A stretch of 35,269 bases of DNA, from the IMG/VR virus record IMGVR_UViG_3300022072_000056, positions 1 through 35,269 of that record; one strand, given 5' to 3'. The translations under genes and the position numbers were made by a program. This stretch comes from a virus. The notes beneath the pieces were generated by a model. That model was not told the origin of the DNA. It was given only the letters and a program-made list of their open reading frames with translations, and ran no database searches. Shown in pieces: positions 6,860-14,625 of this stretch (its first letter is position 1; each line of letters opens with the position of its first letter).

Positions 6860-6887
6860 TTGACAACCAGCACCAGTATGTTATAAT
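6860..6887 (+). promoter_or_regulatory. Sigma70-like promoter P4
   Basis: TTGACA at 6860-6865, 16-base spacer, TATAAT at 6882-6887 preceded by TG (extended -10). It lacks the AAATAARTG upstream element found at P1, P2, P3, P6 and P7. It drives the block of putative internal head proteins starting at 6920, which would therefore have an early-type promoter in addition to any late read-through. Confidence 0.8.
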
Positions 6888-6919
6888 AGCATATTACTTA
6901 CTAGAACTAAGAGAGAAAT

Positions 6920-7216
6920 ATGAAGTCATTTAAGACACATCTCGAAGAATCCGCCAAAGTAAAGTGGATTAAAGTTGCTGACGGATACGCGAATAAAAAG
7001 ATGGTGTACAAACACGTAACTTCTGATCGTATGTATGAAATACGTTTATCTGGTGCTGATTCTATGAAATTTAATAAAGATGGCAGTCAGAAAGTGTTGC
7101 CTACAGTCTTTGATAAGCATCCAGCAACATATAGTCCAAGATATCCTGTTACCGGATATAAGAATGTTGCTACAGCGAAAGCAGAAGTTGAGAGATGGAT
7201 TGCCGATCATGAATAA
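6920..7216 (+). CDS. Putative internal head protein, 98 aa, with capsid-targeting-like N-terminus
   Basis: 98-residue basic protein. Its first residues, MKSFKTHLEES, fit the pattern of the T4 capsid-targeting peptide (T4 internal protein III begins MKTYQEFIAEA), which ends in an (L/I)-x-E site cut by the prohead protease; here the site would be L-E-E after residue 10. The rest (KWIKVADGYANKKMVYKHVTSD... to VERWIADHE) is a small alpha/beta domain of unknown function. Its end overlaps the start of the ligase-like gene by 8 bases. The role as a packaged protein is inference from the N-terminus and neighbours. Confidence 0.68.
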   Translation: MKSFKTHLEESAKVKWIKVADGYANKKMVYKHVTSDRMYEIRLSGADSMKFNKDGSQKVLPTVFDKHPATYSPRYPVTGYKNVATAKAEVERWIADHE

Positions 7217-8438
7217 TTTTAACGAGTTCATTACAGAAGCGGCACAAAAGAACACCCATATGACTCACATCGAAGATAAGGTGATCTACGGTGGTGCTGA
7301 TGGAACTCGTCAAGCAATCAATGCTCTTCGTGAGTTAAGAGATATGCTTGGCGGTAAGAAAGAAGGTTCTGTATCAGTCAAGTGGGACGGCGCACCAGCA
7401 GTATTTGCCGGTACTGATCCCTCTGACGGTAAGTTCTTTGTTGCTAAGAAAGGCATCTTCAATAAGAATCCAAAGATATACAAGACTGATGCTGACATCG
7501 ATGACGATACATCTGGCGATCTCAATGACAAACTAAAACTTGCATTGAAGTATTTACCTGAACTTGGTATTAAAGGAGTCATTCAAGGTGACTTTCTATA
7601 CAAGCGTTCTGAATTAAAGAAGAAGAAGATCGGCACAGAATCGTATCTCACCTTTCACCCTAACACAATCGTGTATGCAGTACCCGTAAAACAATCTAAA
7701 GAACTACTTGCTTCTAAAATCGGCATTGTATGGCACACTACATATACAGGTAGTTCTTTTGAAACTATGAGCGCATCATACGGTGTTGATGTAAACAAAC
7801 TGAAGAAGTCAACTAATGTCTGGTCACAGGACGCTATCTTGCGTGATGTGTCTAATGCAACGATGACTAAAAAAGAAACGGATGAAGTAAATGAAACTCT
7901 ATCACAAATTGGCAAACTTTTTAACCAAATCTCTGGAAGCACTCTTCGCGTATTATCCGCCAACCCAGGACTTGCAGGTACTATCGAAACCTTTAATAAC
8001 ACCTACGTTAGACGAGGAGAAGTCATCGGAGACTCCAAAAAGCACGCCGAAAAACTCATCGCCTACATCAACCAAAAGTACCAAAAAGAAATCGACAAGC
8101 GTAGCACCGAAAAAGGCAAAGGCGCCCAAAAAGCGAAGCGCGACGAAATCCTCAAGTTCTTCAGCAAAGAAAACAAAATAAGTCTCATTAAGATGTTTGA
8201 ATTGCAGAAATTGATTGTTTTAGTTAAATTAAAACTTATAAATAACCTTAATAGATTAAGTAATATTGGTGCGTTTGTTAAAACTAAGAACGGATACAAG
8301 ACTACTGGTCAAGAAGGTTATGTTGCAATAGACACACTTGGTGGTGATGCGGTGAAACTAGTTGATCGTATGGAGTTTTCATACAACAACTTTTCACCTG
8401 ATATATTAAAAGGATGGGATAAACCAAAGGGTAAATAA
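7209..8438 (+). CDS. Ligase-fold nucleotidyltransferase with capsid-targeting-like N-terminus, 409 aa
   Basis: The protein has signature motifs of the ATP-dependent DNA/RNA ligase and capping nucleotidyltransferase fold. Motif I is K58-W-D-G61 (VSVKWDGAPAV), with K58 the likely AMP-accepting lysine. GDFLYKR and VYAVPV lie near the expected motifs III/IIIa. Motif IV is E369-G-Y-V372, and motif V contains K383 (GDAVKLVDR). Ligases with E-G-Y/F-V motif IV include the Rnl2-type RNA ligases, but DNA ligation is equally possible. The first ten residues, MNNFNEFITE, look like a capsid-targeting peptide with an I-T-E cleavage site. The frame extends upstream of ATG 7209 inside the previous gene; ATG 7209 is supported by GAGAGATGG upstream and by that N-terminal motif. 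Codon use changes abruptly between about 7930 and 8175. Confidence 0.78.
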   Translation: MNNFNEFITEAAQKNTHMTHIEDKVIYGGADGTRQAINALRELRDMLGGKKEGSVSVKWDGAPAVFAGTDPSDGKFFVAKKGIFNKNPKIYKTDADIDDDTSGDLNDKLKLALKYLPELGIKGVIQGDFLYKRSELKKKKIGTESYLTFHPNTIVYAVPVKQSKELLASKIGIVWHTTYTGSSFETMSASYGVDVNKLKKSTNVWSQDAILRDVSNATMTKKETDEVNETLSQIGKLFNQISGSTLRVLSANPGLAGTIETFNNTYVRRGEVIGDSKKHAEKLIAYINQKYQKEIDKRSTEKGKGAQKAKRDEILKFFSKENKISLIKMFELQKLIVLVKLKLINNLNRLSNIGAFVKTKNGYKTTGQEGYVAIDTLGGDAVKLVDRMEFSYNNFSPDILKGWDKPKGK

Positions 8439-8439
8439 G

Positions 8440-8904
8440 ATGGCAGATAAACCATTATCGTTTAAAGATTTCTTATCGGTCGACTACACTCAGACGGGTG
8501 ACGGTCAATTGGCGAAGAATGCAAAGAAACGCAAAACAGATGACGTTACCGGAAACACCGGTGAAGGCACTGACGAAGCACTCGACTTTCAACAGAGACG
8601 TGCTCGTGGTCGCTCAATGAAAAAGAACAAAGCAAAGATAGCGATGGGTCGTAGACGTGCCGCTAAGAAAACTGCTAGTCAAGACGTTCTTAAAAAACGT
8701 GCCCGCAAAGGCGCGATAAGTCAACTATTCAAAAAATTCTCTAAGGGTGTATCGAAATCGGACATCCCTGCTTCACGCCGTCAAGAGATCGAGAAGCGTA
8801 TCGAGAAAATGAAATCAAAAGTAGATATGATTGCTCGAAAGAACTTACCTGCTATTCGTAAATTAGAGAAAGATCGACGGTCTGGTGGTAATAAATCAAA
8901 ATGA
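8440..8904 (+). CDS. Highly basic protein, putative internal head/DNA-binding protein, 154 aa
   Basis: 154 residues with very high Lys/Arg content, especially residues 50-110 (QQRRARGRSMKKNKAKIA, then MGRRRAAKKTASQDVLKKRA) and a C-terminal basic helix. The N-terminus contains LSFKDFLSVD, similar to the targeting peptides of its neighbours but without the final Glu. I recall Lys/Arg-rich proteins of this kind (RxMGRRRAAKK-like blocks) in other marine T4-like phages. The charge fits binding to packaged DNA, but no specific fold is visible. It starts one base after the ligase-like gene and overlaps the next gene by 4 bases. Confidence 0.72.
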   Translation: MADKPLSFKDFLSVDYTQTGDGQLAKNAKKRKTDDVTGNTGEGTDEALDFQQRRARGRSMKKNKAKIAMGRRRAAKKTASQDVLKKRARKGAISQLFKKFSKGVSKSDIPASRRQEIEKRIEKMKSKVDMIARKNLPAIRKLEKDRRSGGNKSK

Positions 8905-10148
8905 TTCCTTCATTTAAACAGTATCTCGTAGAAGAGAACCGTGAAGTGTTCTTCACATTCGGTCGTATGAATCCTCCTACGATCGGACACGGCAAACTAC
9001 TGTCAGTACTATCTACTAAAGCAGGCAAGAATCCCTGGTTCGCTTATGTCTCACAATCACAAAACGCAAAGAAAGATCCCTTAACCTACGATCAGAAAGT
9101 GAAGCACGTTCGCAAGATGTTTCCTAAGTTTGGTCGTAATGTAATGCTTGATAAGAAAGTACGTACAGTGTTTGATATTGCAGTGATACTATTCGATCAA
9201 GGATTCAATCGCATTACAATGGTTGTTGGTTCTGACCGTGTAACAGAATTTAAGACTCTCCTTGACAAGTACAATGGTGAGAAAGCACGACACGGTTTCT
9301 ATAACTTCGAAAAGATCATGGTTGTATCTGCGGGTGAACGTGATCCTGATGCCGAAGGTGTTGAAGGTATGTCTGCATCTAAGCAACGCGAGAATGCCAA
9401 GAACAATGATTTCACATCATTCTCTCAAGGCGTTCCTAAGACAATGAACACACGAGATGCAAAGCGTCTGTTCAATGATGTACGTGGTGGGATGGGACTC
9501 AAAGAAACAACTACATTTAGAAACCACATTGAACTTGAATCAGTCTCAGAGACACGAGAGAAATTTGTTCAAGGCGAGTTGTTCAATCTTACTGACAAAG
9601 TTATTATCAGCGAGTCTGGTAAGACAGGATACATTCAAACTATTGGTACTAACTATGTTATCGTAGCATTAGATGAAGGTGGTATTACTCGCCAATGGAT
9701 CGAATCAGTCGAGTTAGCAGAAGTTCCTACTACTCAGATGATTGACAAGATTAAATCATCTACTGTATCTAAGAAGCGATATCAGGCAGCACTCAAAATA
9801 CTAAAAGATGTTGTCGCTCGTAAGAAGAAAGAAGCGAGTGGTAAACCCATGCGTCACGGTATCGAATACTACGCTGGACAAATCGCTAAACAGTATGATA
9901 TCAATCCTCGAGTTCTTGCTACTATGCACGAGACTAATGTTCCTGGATGGGGAACACCAGAAGCAACTAAGAAAGCGAAGAAGTATGTCCCTGGTCAGAA
10001 TGAAGCGAAGGGTGACGAAGTTGCCATAGCAAGAGATGTTATCGACCAAGAACTTCAGACAGACAAGATTAAACATGACCGTATTCTTGATCGTGCGAGA
10101 CTAAACCGCGCTAGACGCAAGAATAAACTAACAAATCCAAAAGTATAA
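8901..10148 (+). CDS. Nucleotidylyltransferase (cytidylyltransferase/NMNAT-like) with capsid-targeting-like N-terminus, 415 aa
   Basis: Residues 15-170 form a HIGH-superfamily nucleotidylyltransferase domain. FTFGRMNPPTIGH carries T27-x-G-H30 in place of HxGH, VVGSDR is at residues 108-113, and MSASKQR at 157-163 matches the ISSTxxR-type motif that binds nucleotide phosphates in NMN adenylyltransferases and relatives. The substrate (NMN, a pantetheine-type or sugar phosphate) cannot be read from sequence. Residues 200-415 are an added region with a short beta domain (SGKTGYIQTIGTNYVIVAL) and a Lys-rich helical tail. The N-terminus MIPSFKQYLVE|E resembles a prohead-protease-cleaved targeting peptide. 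It overlaps the previous gene by 4 bases; its stop overlaps late promoter L2. Confidence 0.8.
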   Translation: MIPSFKQYLVEENREVFFTFGRMNPPTIGHGKLLSVLSTKAGKNPWFAYVSQSQNAKKDPLTYDQKVKHVRKMFPKFGRNVMLDKKVRTVFDIAVILFDQGFNRITMVVGSDRVTEFKTLLDKYNGEKARHGFYNFEKIMVVSAGERDPDAEGVEGMSASKQRENAKNNDFTSFSQGVPKTMNTRDAKRLFNDVRGGMGLKETTTFRNHIELESVSETREKFVQGELFNLTDKVIISESGKTGYIQTIGTNYVIVALDEGGITRQWIESVELAEVPTTQMIDKIKSSTVSKKRYQAALKILKDVVARKKKEASGKPMRHGIEYYAGQIAKQYDINPRVLATMHETNVPGWGTPEATKKAKKYVPGQNEAKGDEVAIARDVIDQELQTDKIKHDRILDRARLNRARRKNKLTNPKV

Positions 10149-10151
10149 ATA
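10144..10151 (+). promoter_or_regulatory. T4-type late promoter L2 (TATAAATA)
   Basis: Exact TATAAATA overlapping the TAA of the upstream gene and only 6 bases before the ATG at 10158. With a T4-like start point about 6 bases downstream of the box, transcription would begin at or next to the ATG, giving a leaderless mRNA. Confidence 0.65.
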
Positions 10152-10157
10152 GATTCT

Positions 10158-11942
10158 ATGAAAACATTTAATGCGCTATCAGAAGAAGTAACTCAAAAGC
10201 AACTCAATGATGTTGAGAAGTTTGCGGATCGTATTCTCGCCAAGTTTAATGTAGACATTGAATTTACTCGCCACTTCGCGGATCGTATGAATGATGATCG
10301 AAACAAACCCGCAGTTAGTGTTGCAGAGTTACAGCAGATATTTAAGAAGATTGCAAGAAAGAAAGCGAAGGATATAAAACAGAATCCAGACAGTGAAGCG
10401 GTCATAAAAGATATTCAAAAAGACTTGAACTTGCCTGTGGTTATACGTTATAATAGAAACAAAGAAGAGTTTGAGGTTACTACAAAGACTATCATGCGCA
10501 AAAAAGATTTTAAGACTAGCAGTAAAGTAATCACTACAGAGAAAACTTTGACACCTGCTGAGATAAAGAAGCGAGAAGAAATCGCTAAAGCGATCGAGAA
10601 GGATTCACCTGGTATGTCCATGGCAAAGAAGATGGCAATCGCGACCGCGACCGCGAAGCGTGTTGCTGAAGCAAAAAAGATGAAAGACGACCCTTGTTGG
10701 AAAGATCACGAGATGGTTGGAACTAAAACAAAAAATGGTAAGACAGTACCTAACTGTGTGCCCAAAGAAGATAAAGGAATTGATATGCCCTCGGAGTCAA
10801 CAAAGGAATACGGTAAGTCTCAGGCAGCGATTGCTCGTAAGCGTCAACAGGCAGCAATGCGTCCTGGTGAGATGGACAAGTTAAAGCGTCTCAAAGATAT
10901 GCTCAGGAATGCTAATAATAAAGTTGGTGTTGTTAAAAAAGAATCTGTTGATGAAGCATTATCTCCATCATACAAAAACAAGTATATCGGTAAAGACAAA
11001 GCGTCCTTACAGAAGACTCGTAACTCTTTCTTGTCTCAGATTGACGATCTCATTAAGTTCAAGAAGAAGACTACCAAGGATTCCGAAGTAGTTAAACTTC
11101 AAGATTTGCTCAAGCAAGTTGACCATGCACTTAAAGGTGTTAAAGAAAGCAAGAAACCAGTATCACAGATGACTCCTGCCGAGAAAAAAGCAGATGCAGA
11201 GAGACGCAAAGAATACAAGGCGTATCAAAAGTCAAAGCGTGAGTCAATTGAAGAAGCGGTTGAAGATTGGACAGTCACCGTTACAAAACCTGTCAACAAA
11301 TTAAAGAAAGGTGCGGCACAAAAAGTTAAAGCACGTTCTGCATTTGAAGCAATTAACAAAGCAGTGAAACTATGGGGCGATCCTGCTCTTAAAGCGGCAC
11401 CAATGAATTCGTTTAGTGTTACTAAAGAGTCGGTTGAACTTGAAGAGAAGATGAAAGATAAACCATACGAAAAACAAATCGGTATGGGTGATTCTCGTAG
11501 CGAAAAAGAAATTCGTGATCAGATTAGTGGTTTGAGCGATGGCACATTAAAGAAATGGGCAAGTAAACCAGCAGGACGTTTTGGTTCTAAGATTGCTAAA
11601 TTACAAGATAAAGTGGTCGCTGCCGAGATGAAAAAGCGTGGTCTTAAAGAATCTGTCGAAGAAGCACGTAAAGACTCGTCTGCCGATTTATACTTCAACA
11701 CATACTCTGCCGCAGTACAACACGCAAAAGCACAAGCAGAGAAGAAAGGTTTTGAGGTAGTAGAAGACGATTGGTTCAACCAAGTAACTACGGGTAAAGG
11801 TAAACCTGGCCGTGGTAAGACTACACGTCATACACTGAAGTTGACTAAGAATGACAAACCAGTACGTAAAAGTCTTTCCATTCAGGTATACAACCGTGAC
11901 ACTGATAAGAACCCATACGAACTTAACTTTTACGTGAGTTGA
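10158..11942 (+). CDS. Modular Lys/Glu-rich putative internal head protein, 594 aa
   Basis: 594-residue, highly charged, multi-module protein beginning with a capsid-targeting-like peptide (MKTFNALSEE). The first module (about 1-150) holds HFADRMNDDRNKPAVSVAEL and MRKKDFKTSSKV, which I recall from other marine T4-like phages. Next come a CWKDHEMVG...NCVP element (about 181-203) and a charged helical stretch. Four copies of a short E-S-(V/I)-x-x-E linker, at residues 262, 362, 424 and 498, separate the later modules; three of them have the form ESxxEA. The last module (about 504-594, YFNTYSAAVQHAKAQAEKKG to NPYELNFYVS) also looks like a stand-alone domain. The linkers may be prohead-protease sites. 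Function is unknown; a packaged or scaffold-like role is inference from context. Confidence 0.75.
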   Translation: MKTFNALSEEVTQKQLNDVEKFADRILAKFNVDIEFTRHFADRMNDDRNKPAVSVAELQQIFKKIARKKAKDIKQNPDSEAVIKDIQKDLNLPVVIRYNRNKEEFEVTTKTIMRKKDFKTSSKVITTEKTLTPAEIKKREEIAKAIEKDSPGMSMAKKMAIATATAKRVAEAKKMKDDPCWKDHEMVGTKTKNGKTVPNCVPKEDKGIDMPSESTKEYGKSQAAIARKRQQAAMRPGEMDKLKRLKDMLRNANNKVGVVKKESVDEALSPSYKNKYIGKDKASLQKTRNSFLSQIDDLIKFKKKTTKDSEVVKLQDLLKQVDHALKGVKESKKPVSQMTPAEKKADAERRKEYKAYQKSKRESIEEAVEDWTVTVTKPVNKLKKGAAQKVKARSAFEAINKAVKLWGDPALKAAPMNSFSVTKESVELEEKMKDKPYEKQIGMGDSRSEKEIRDQISGLSDGTLKKWASKPAGRFGSKIAKLQDKVVAAEMKKRGLKESVEEARKDSSADLYFNTYSAAVQHAKAQAEKKGFEVVEDDWFNQVTTGKGKPGRGKTTRHTLKLTKNDKPVRKSLSIQVYNRDTDKNPYELNFYVS

Positions 11943-11943
11943 T

Positions 11944-12294
11944 ATGAAGAAGTTTAATCATTACAACGAAATAGATGAACACTGCGAATGCACTGACCTG
12001 TTCGAAGACTTGGTAATAACCGAGTCCGAGTACCAAGGTAAGACGGTCAAACTTAATGACCCCATTCGTACATCCGAGAACCCTAACAAGAAGTTCAAAG
12101 TATATGTAAAGAACGAGTCTGGTAAGGTTGTTGTGGTGAGGTTCGGTGATCCCAATATGTCAATTAAAAGGGACGATCCAAAACGAAGAAAGAGTTTTAG
12201 AGCACGACACAACTGTGCAAACCCTGGCCCAAAATGGAAAGCAAGATATTGGTCTTGTTATCAGTGGCGCGGGGGATCTAAAGTTGACAATTAG
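11944..12294 (+). CDS. Conserved marine phage protein with RKSFRARHNC motif, 116 aa
   Basis: 116-residue basic protein. The C-terminal 70 residues contain VVRFGDPNMSIKRDDPKRR, KSFRARHNCANPGPKWKARY and WSCYQW, blocks I recall as strongly conserved in many marine T4-like phages, where the protein has no assigned function. Cysteines and histidines at H-N-C and W-S-C could form a metal or structural site. The N-terminus MKKFNHYNEIDEH is targeting-peptide-like, and a second I-T-E site occurs in LVITES (around residues 23-28). It starts one base after the stop of the 594-residue gene, with TGAT between them. Likely virion-associated by context. Confidence 0.74.
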   Translation: MKKFNHYNEIDEHCECTDLFEDLVITESEYQGKTVKLNDPIRTSENPNKKFKVYVKNESGKVVVVRFGDPNMSIKRDDPKRRKSFRARHNCANPGPKWKARYWSCYQWRGGSKVDN

Positions 12295-12302
12295 TATAAA
12301 TA
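12295..12302 (+). promoter_or_regulatory. T4-type late promoter L3 (TATAAATA)
   Basis: Exact TATAAATA just after the stop of the upstream gene (it begins one base later) and 14 bases before ATG 12317. The predicted leader is about 8 bases and has no Shine-Dalgarno sequence. Confidence 0.65.
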
Positions 12303-12316
12303 CACCAATAGATCAA

Positions 12317-12613
12317 ATGGAATCCATGATGCCCAATAACGACACATCTAATCACCGATTAGATAGAATTGAACTTAAAATCGATAAACTTGCCGAAGCT
12401 ATGATTAGTCTCGCACGTACCGAGGAAAAGATCCTTTCTATGGAAAGAGAAAATCAAAATCACTTTGAACGTATGAATCGATTTTCTCAGAAATTGGATT
12501 CTATTGAAACTAAAGTAAACGAAAATGCTCACACCGTGAGTATCATCAACAGACTATCATTTGTCGGTGTCGCTGCAATAATTGGCGCCATCGTTAAAAT
12601 GATGTGGTTCTAA
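12317..12613 (+). CDS. Coiled-coil protein with C-terminal membrane anchor (XhlA-like), 98 aa
   Basis: 98 residues. A polar N-terminus is followed by a long heptad-pattern coiled coil (HRLDRIELKIDKLAEAM through QKLDSIETKVNENAHTVS, about residues 13-75) and one C-terminal hydrophobic helix (LSFVGVAAIIGAIVKMMWF). This layout is that of XhlA-type/holin-associated proteins and of small phage proteins that tether complexes to the inner membrane. It could take part in lysis with the lysozyme at 26.4 kb; an equally good alternative is a spanin- or tail-associated factor. The frame is open further upstream, but ATG 12317 lies after late promoter L3 and gives the complete coiled coil. Confidence 0.7.
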   Translation: MESMMPNNDTSNHRLDRIELKIDKLAEAMISLARTEEKILSMERENQNHFERMNRFSQKLDSIETKVNENAHTVSIINRLSFVGVAAIIGAIVKMMWF

Positions 12614-12627
12614 AACGGAGACTAAAA

Positions 12628-13353
12628 ATGTCAAATGAACTAAAGGGTACAATGGAGGCATATTTGTCAATGGTCTCCGAAGCAAAAAAGAAACTTGATC
12701 CAGTAAGCGATGCAGAGAACGATAAGAAGTTCAAAGATCGTAAGGACAAGGACATCGATAACGATGGAGATGTTGATTCTTCGGACGAGTTCCTGCACAA
12801 GAAACGTGCCGCAACTGATGACGCGATTGACGGTGGTAAGAAACCTGCCAAGGGCGTGAAGGAAGAGAAGGACGAAGAGGAAGAACCTAAGAAGAAAATG
12901 CCACCCAAGAAAGATGGTGATGCAGACGAAGGTGAGACCGAAGCAGAAAAAGAAGACGATGATGCCGAAGAAGTAGAATCGGACGGTGAAGGTGACGCAA
13001 AGACACCAATTAAGAAGAAGAAGGCGACTGATACCAACCCTAAGACTTCTGATGCTACCGCAGAGATCTCTAAGATCGAATCTGTCAACCGAGTAAACAC
13101 CCGTGAAGCATTCATCGAAATGTGGTCTAAGGTTGAAGAAGCTGTCAATCAGAAGAAAGGTGCAACTCCACCCGAAGAGATTGATTCAAAAGAATCACCC
13201 AAGGGTAAAGAGTTCAAGGCAAAACACAAAGTGGATAAGATTTCCCACGATGAGTTGGAAAAGATCGAAGAACCTAAAGAACGTACTGTGAAGAAAGAAA
13301 TGAAAGAGTACGAAGTCATCCGTCAAATCCTTTCTGGTAAAGCACCGGAATAA
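12628..13353 (+). CDS. Acidic/Lys-rich low-complexity protein with EF-hand-like loop, 241 aa
   Basis: 241 residues of strongly charged, mostly disordered sequence (KEEKDEEEEPKKKMPPKKDG and similar). Residues 42-53 (D-I-D-N-D-G-D-V-D-S-S-D) match a calcium-binding EF-hand/dockerin-type loop with acidic residues at positions 1, 3, 5, 9 and 12 and Gly at 6. The N-terminus, MSNELKGTMEAYLSMVSEAK, may be a longer targeting peptide ending in a V-S-E site. The C-terminal 90 residues (VNRVNTREAFIEMWSKVEEA onward) are helical. Context and charge suggest a prohead-core-like or internal protein. An upstream in-frame ATG at 12604 overlaps the previous gene; ATG 12628 has an ACGGAG ribosome site and is preferred. 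Confidence 0.72.
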   Translation: MSNELKGTMEAYLSMVSEAKKKLDPVSDAENDKKFKDRKDKDIDNDGDVDSSDEFLHKKRAATDDAIDGGKKPAKGVKEEKDEEEEPKKKMPPKKDGDADEGETEAEKEDDDAEEVESDGEGDAKTPIKKKKATDTNPKTSDATAEISKIESVNRVNTREAFIEMWSKVEEAVNQKKGATPPEEIDSKESPKGKEFKAKHKVDKISHDELEKIEEPKERTVKKEMKEYEVIRQILSGKAPE

Positions 13354-13365
13354 CGGAGAGTAATT

Positions 13366-13674
13366 ATGCAATGTCCTAAATGGTGTAAGAATGCAGTCCC
13401 AACCTTTCGTGGTTGGGCTGACCCCAAGACAGGTGAGTTGTTTGTATCAAAACGTTTCACCCAAGATCAGATTGACGAATACAATAGTGTTTCGTTGGTA
13501 ACCGAAGAAGTTGTTGTTGAAGAACCACAATTACTTCAGGAAGCGCCCGCGAACAACAAGTCTCTCGAAGACATGACTAAGACTGAACTGCAAGCAATCG
13601 CAGAACAATCCGGTGTCGAAGTAAGTAAACGAGCTACTAAGAAGACCTTACTAGAACGATTGATGCTTAAATAA
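13366..13674 (+). CDS. Protein with Cys-pair N-terminus and SAP/HeH-like C-terminal domain, 102 aa
   Basis: 102 residues. The N-terminus, MQCPKWCKNAVPTFRGWADP, carries C3 and C7 and a conserved-looking segment PKTGELFVSKRFTQDQIDEY. A Glu/Val/Pro-rich linker (residues 44-65) follows. The C-terminal 36 residues, LEDMTKTELQAIAEQSGVEV-SKRATKKTLLERL, have the helix-extended-helix pattern of SAP/HeH/Rho-N-type nucleic-acid-binding modules. This suggests DNA or RNA attachment. The ribosome site GGAGAG lies 7 bases before the ATG. It is the last gene of the putative internal-protein block. Confidence 0.7.
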   Translation: MQCPKWCKNAVPTFRGWADPKTGELFVSKRFTQDQIDEYNSVSLVTEEVVVEEPQLLQEAPANNKSLEDMTKTELQAIAEQSGVEVSKRATKKTLLERLMLK

Positions 13675-13689
13675 TATATAAGGTATATC

Positions 13690-14625
13690 ATGAAATTCTA
13701 TTTGCTAACCTCTAATTCTTTAGAGAGTCTCATACGCAATAGTGAAATTATACATTCTGAAGATCTGGTAGTTGTCATCAATACTCGCGATGACAACTAC
13801 CGTGACTACGCAGAAGAATATTGTATAGAAAACGATCTCGAATATTATATAACCCCTTCTGATGGCACTCCTGCCACCGGCAAGAATTCTGTGATCAAGT
13901 TATTTCTGGAAAGTGACAATGATTATATGGTTCAGATAGACGGTGATGATTTTATTACTCCTCTTGGATATAGATTGTATAAGTCAGTATCACAACACCC
14001 AACTCCTCCCGATATGATAGTTCACTATCGACAACCAAGAATAACTACTGGATTAGATCCGGACTACATTCTAAAATTGTGTGAAGATTTAACTAAGTTA
14101 ACCGAAGAAGATATTAAACTGACCGAGTTGACATATCCCTGTGACAAATCGAATCCTCAATATGCAACCCAAGTTTATGAAACTCTCCTATGGCATTTTA
14201 TGACAAGGGGACATATGGATGCGCCGACATCACACAAATGGTCTGTTGATAGAGTTGAGTTCAACCATCTCATGAACAAATTTTCTGAGGTTAAAGAATA
14301 TATGACTAGAATGGTTTTCTATTCTAGAAATATCGCTAAAGAAATTCATTTCGATAAAGAACTGATAATTGGAGAAGACACTCTACAGTTTTTGAAGGTG
14401 AAGAAAATGGCTCTTGACGGAAAATATAATGTGGTTCGTAGAAAAGAAAATCGTTACCCCACATATGTGACAACTGAAAATGACCAATCGGTAACAAAGA
14501 TCAGAAAAAATAGTTGGGAATGGATGAGACCACTTATCGATAAGATAAATATTCTCAAAGAAAGAAATGAATTACCCCAACCTCATATGTCTTTACCAGA
14601 GTTTATAGATGATACTTACGCATAA
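13690..14625 (+). CDS. Glycosyltransferase, GT-A/family 2-like, 311 aa
   Basis: 311 residues with a Rossmann-like N-terminus (MKFYLLTSNSLESLIRN, then DLVVVINTRDD). The metal-binding acidic motif of GT-A glycosyltransferases is at D84-G-D-D87 in MVQIDGDDFITPLGYRLY, and upstream GTPATGKNSV resembles the nucleotide-sugar pocket of family 2 enzymes. It would transfer a sugar from a nucleotide-sugar donor; the acceptor is unknown. Upstream, the sequence ATATA-AGG-TATAT puts the ribosome site AGG in the loop of a tiny hairpin (13675-13687). The next gene starts 17 bases before its end. Confidence 0.72.
   Translation: MKFYLLTSNSLESLIRNSEIIHSEDLVVVINTRDDNYRDYAEEYCIENDLEYYITPSDGTPATGKNSVIKLFLESDNDYMVQIDGDDFITPLGYRLYKSVSQHPTPPDMIVHYRQPRITTGLDPDYILKLCEDLTKLTEEDIKLTELTYPCDKSNPQYATQVYETLLWHFMTRGHMDAPTSHKWSVDRVEFNHLMNKFSEVKEYMTRMVFYSRNIAKEIHFDKELIIGEDTLQFLKVKKMALDGKYNVVRRKENRYPTYVTTENDQSVTKIRKNSWEWMRPLIDKINILKERNELPQPHMSLPEFIDDTYA

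Noticed and set aside
8237-8244. Fifth TATAAATA
   Set aside because: Lies in the middle of the ligase-like gene, with no start codon nearby; matches the number expected by chance.
12594-13148. Reverse-strand open frame of 184 aa, Ser/Phe-rich
   Set aside because: It mirrors the Lys/Glu/Asp low-complexity region of the + strand gene at 12628; Ser/Phe richness is what the complement of GAA/GAC/AAG codons gives. No ribosome site, and all other genes are on the + strand.
13675-13687. ATATA-AGG-TATAT mini-hairpin before the glycosyltransferase
   Set aside because: Only A-T pairs with a 3-base loop; too weak to count as a regulatory structure.
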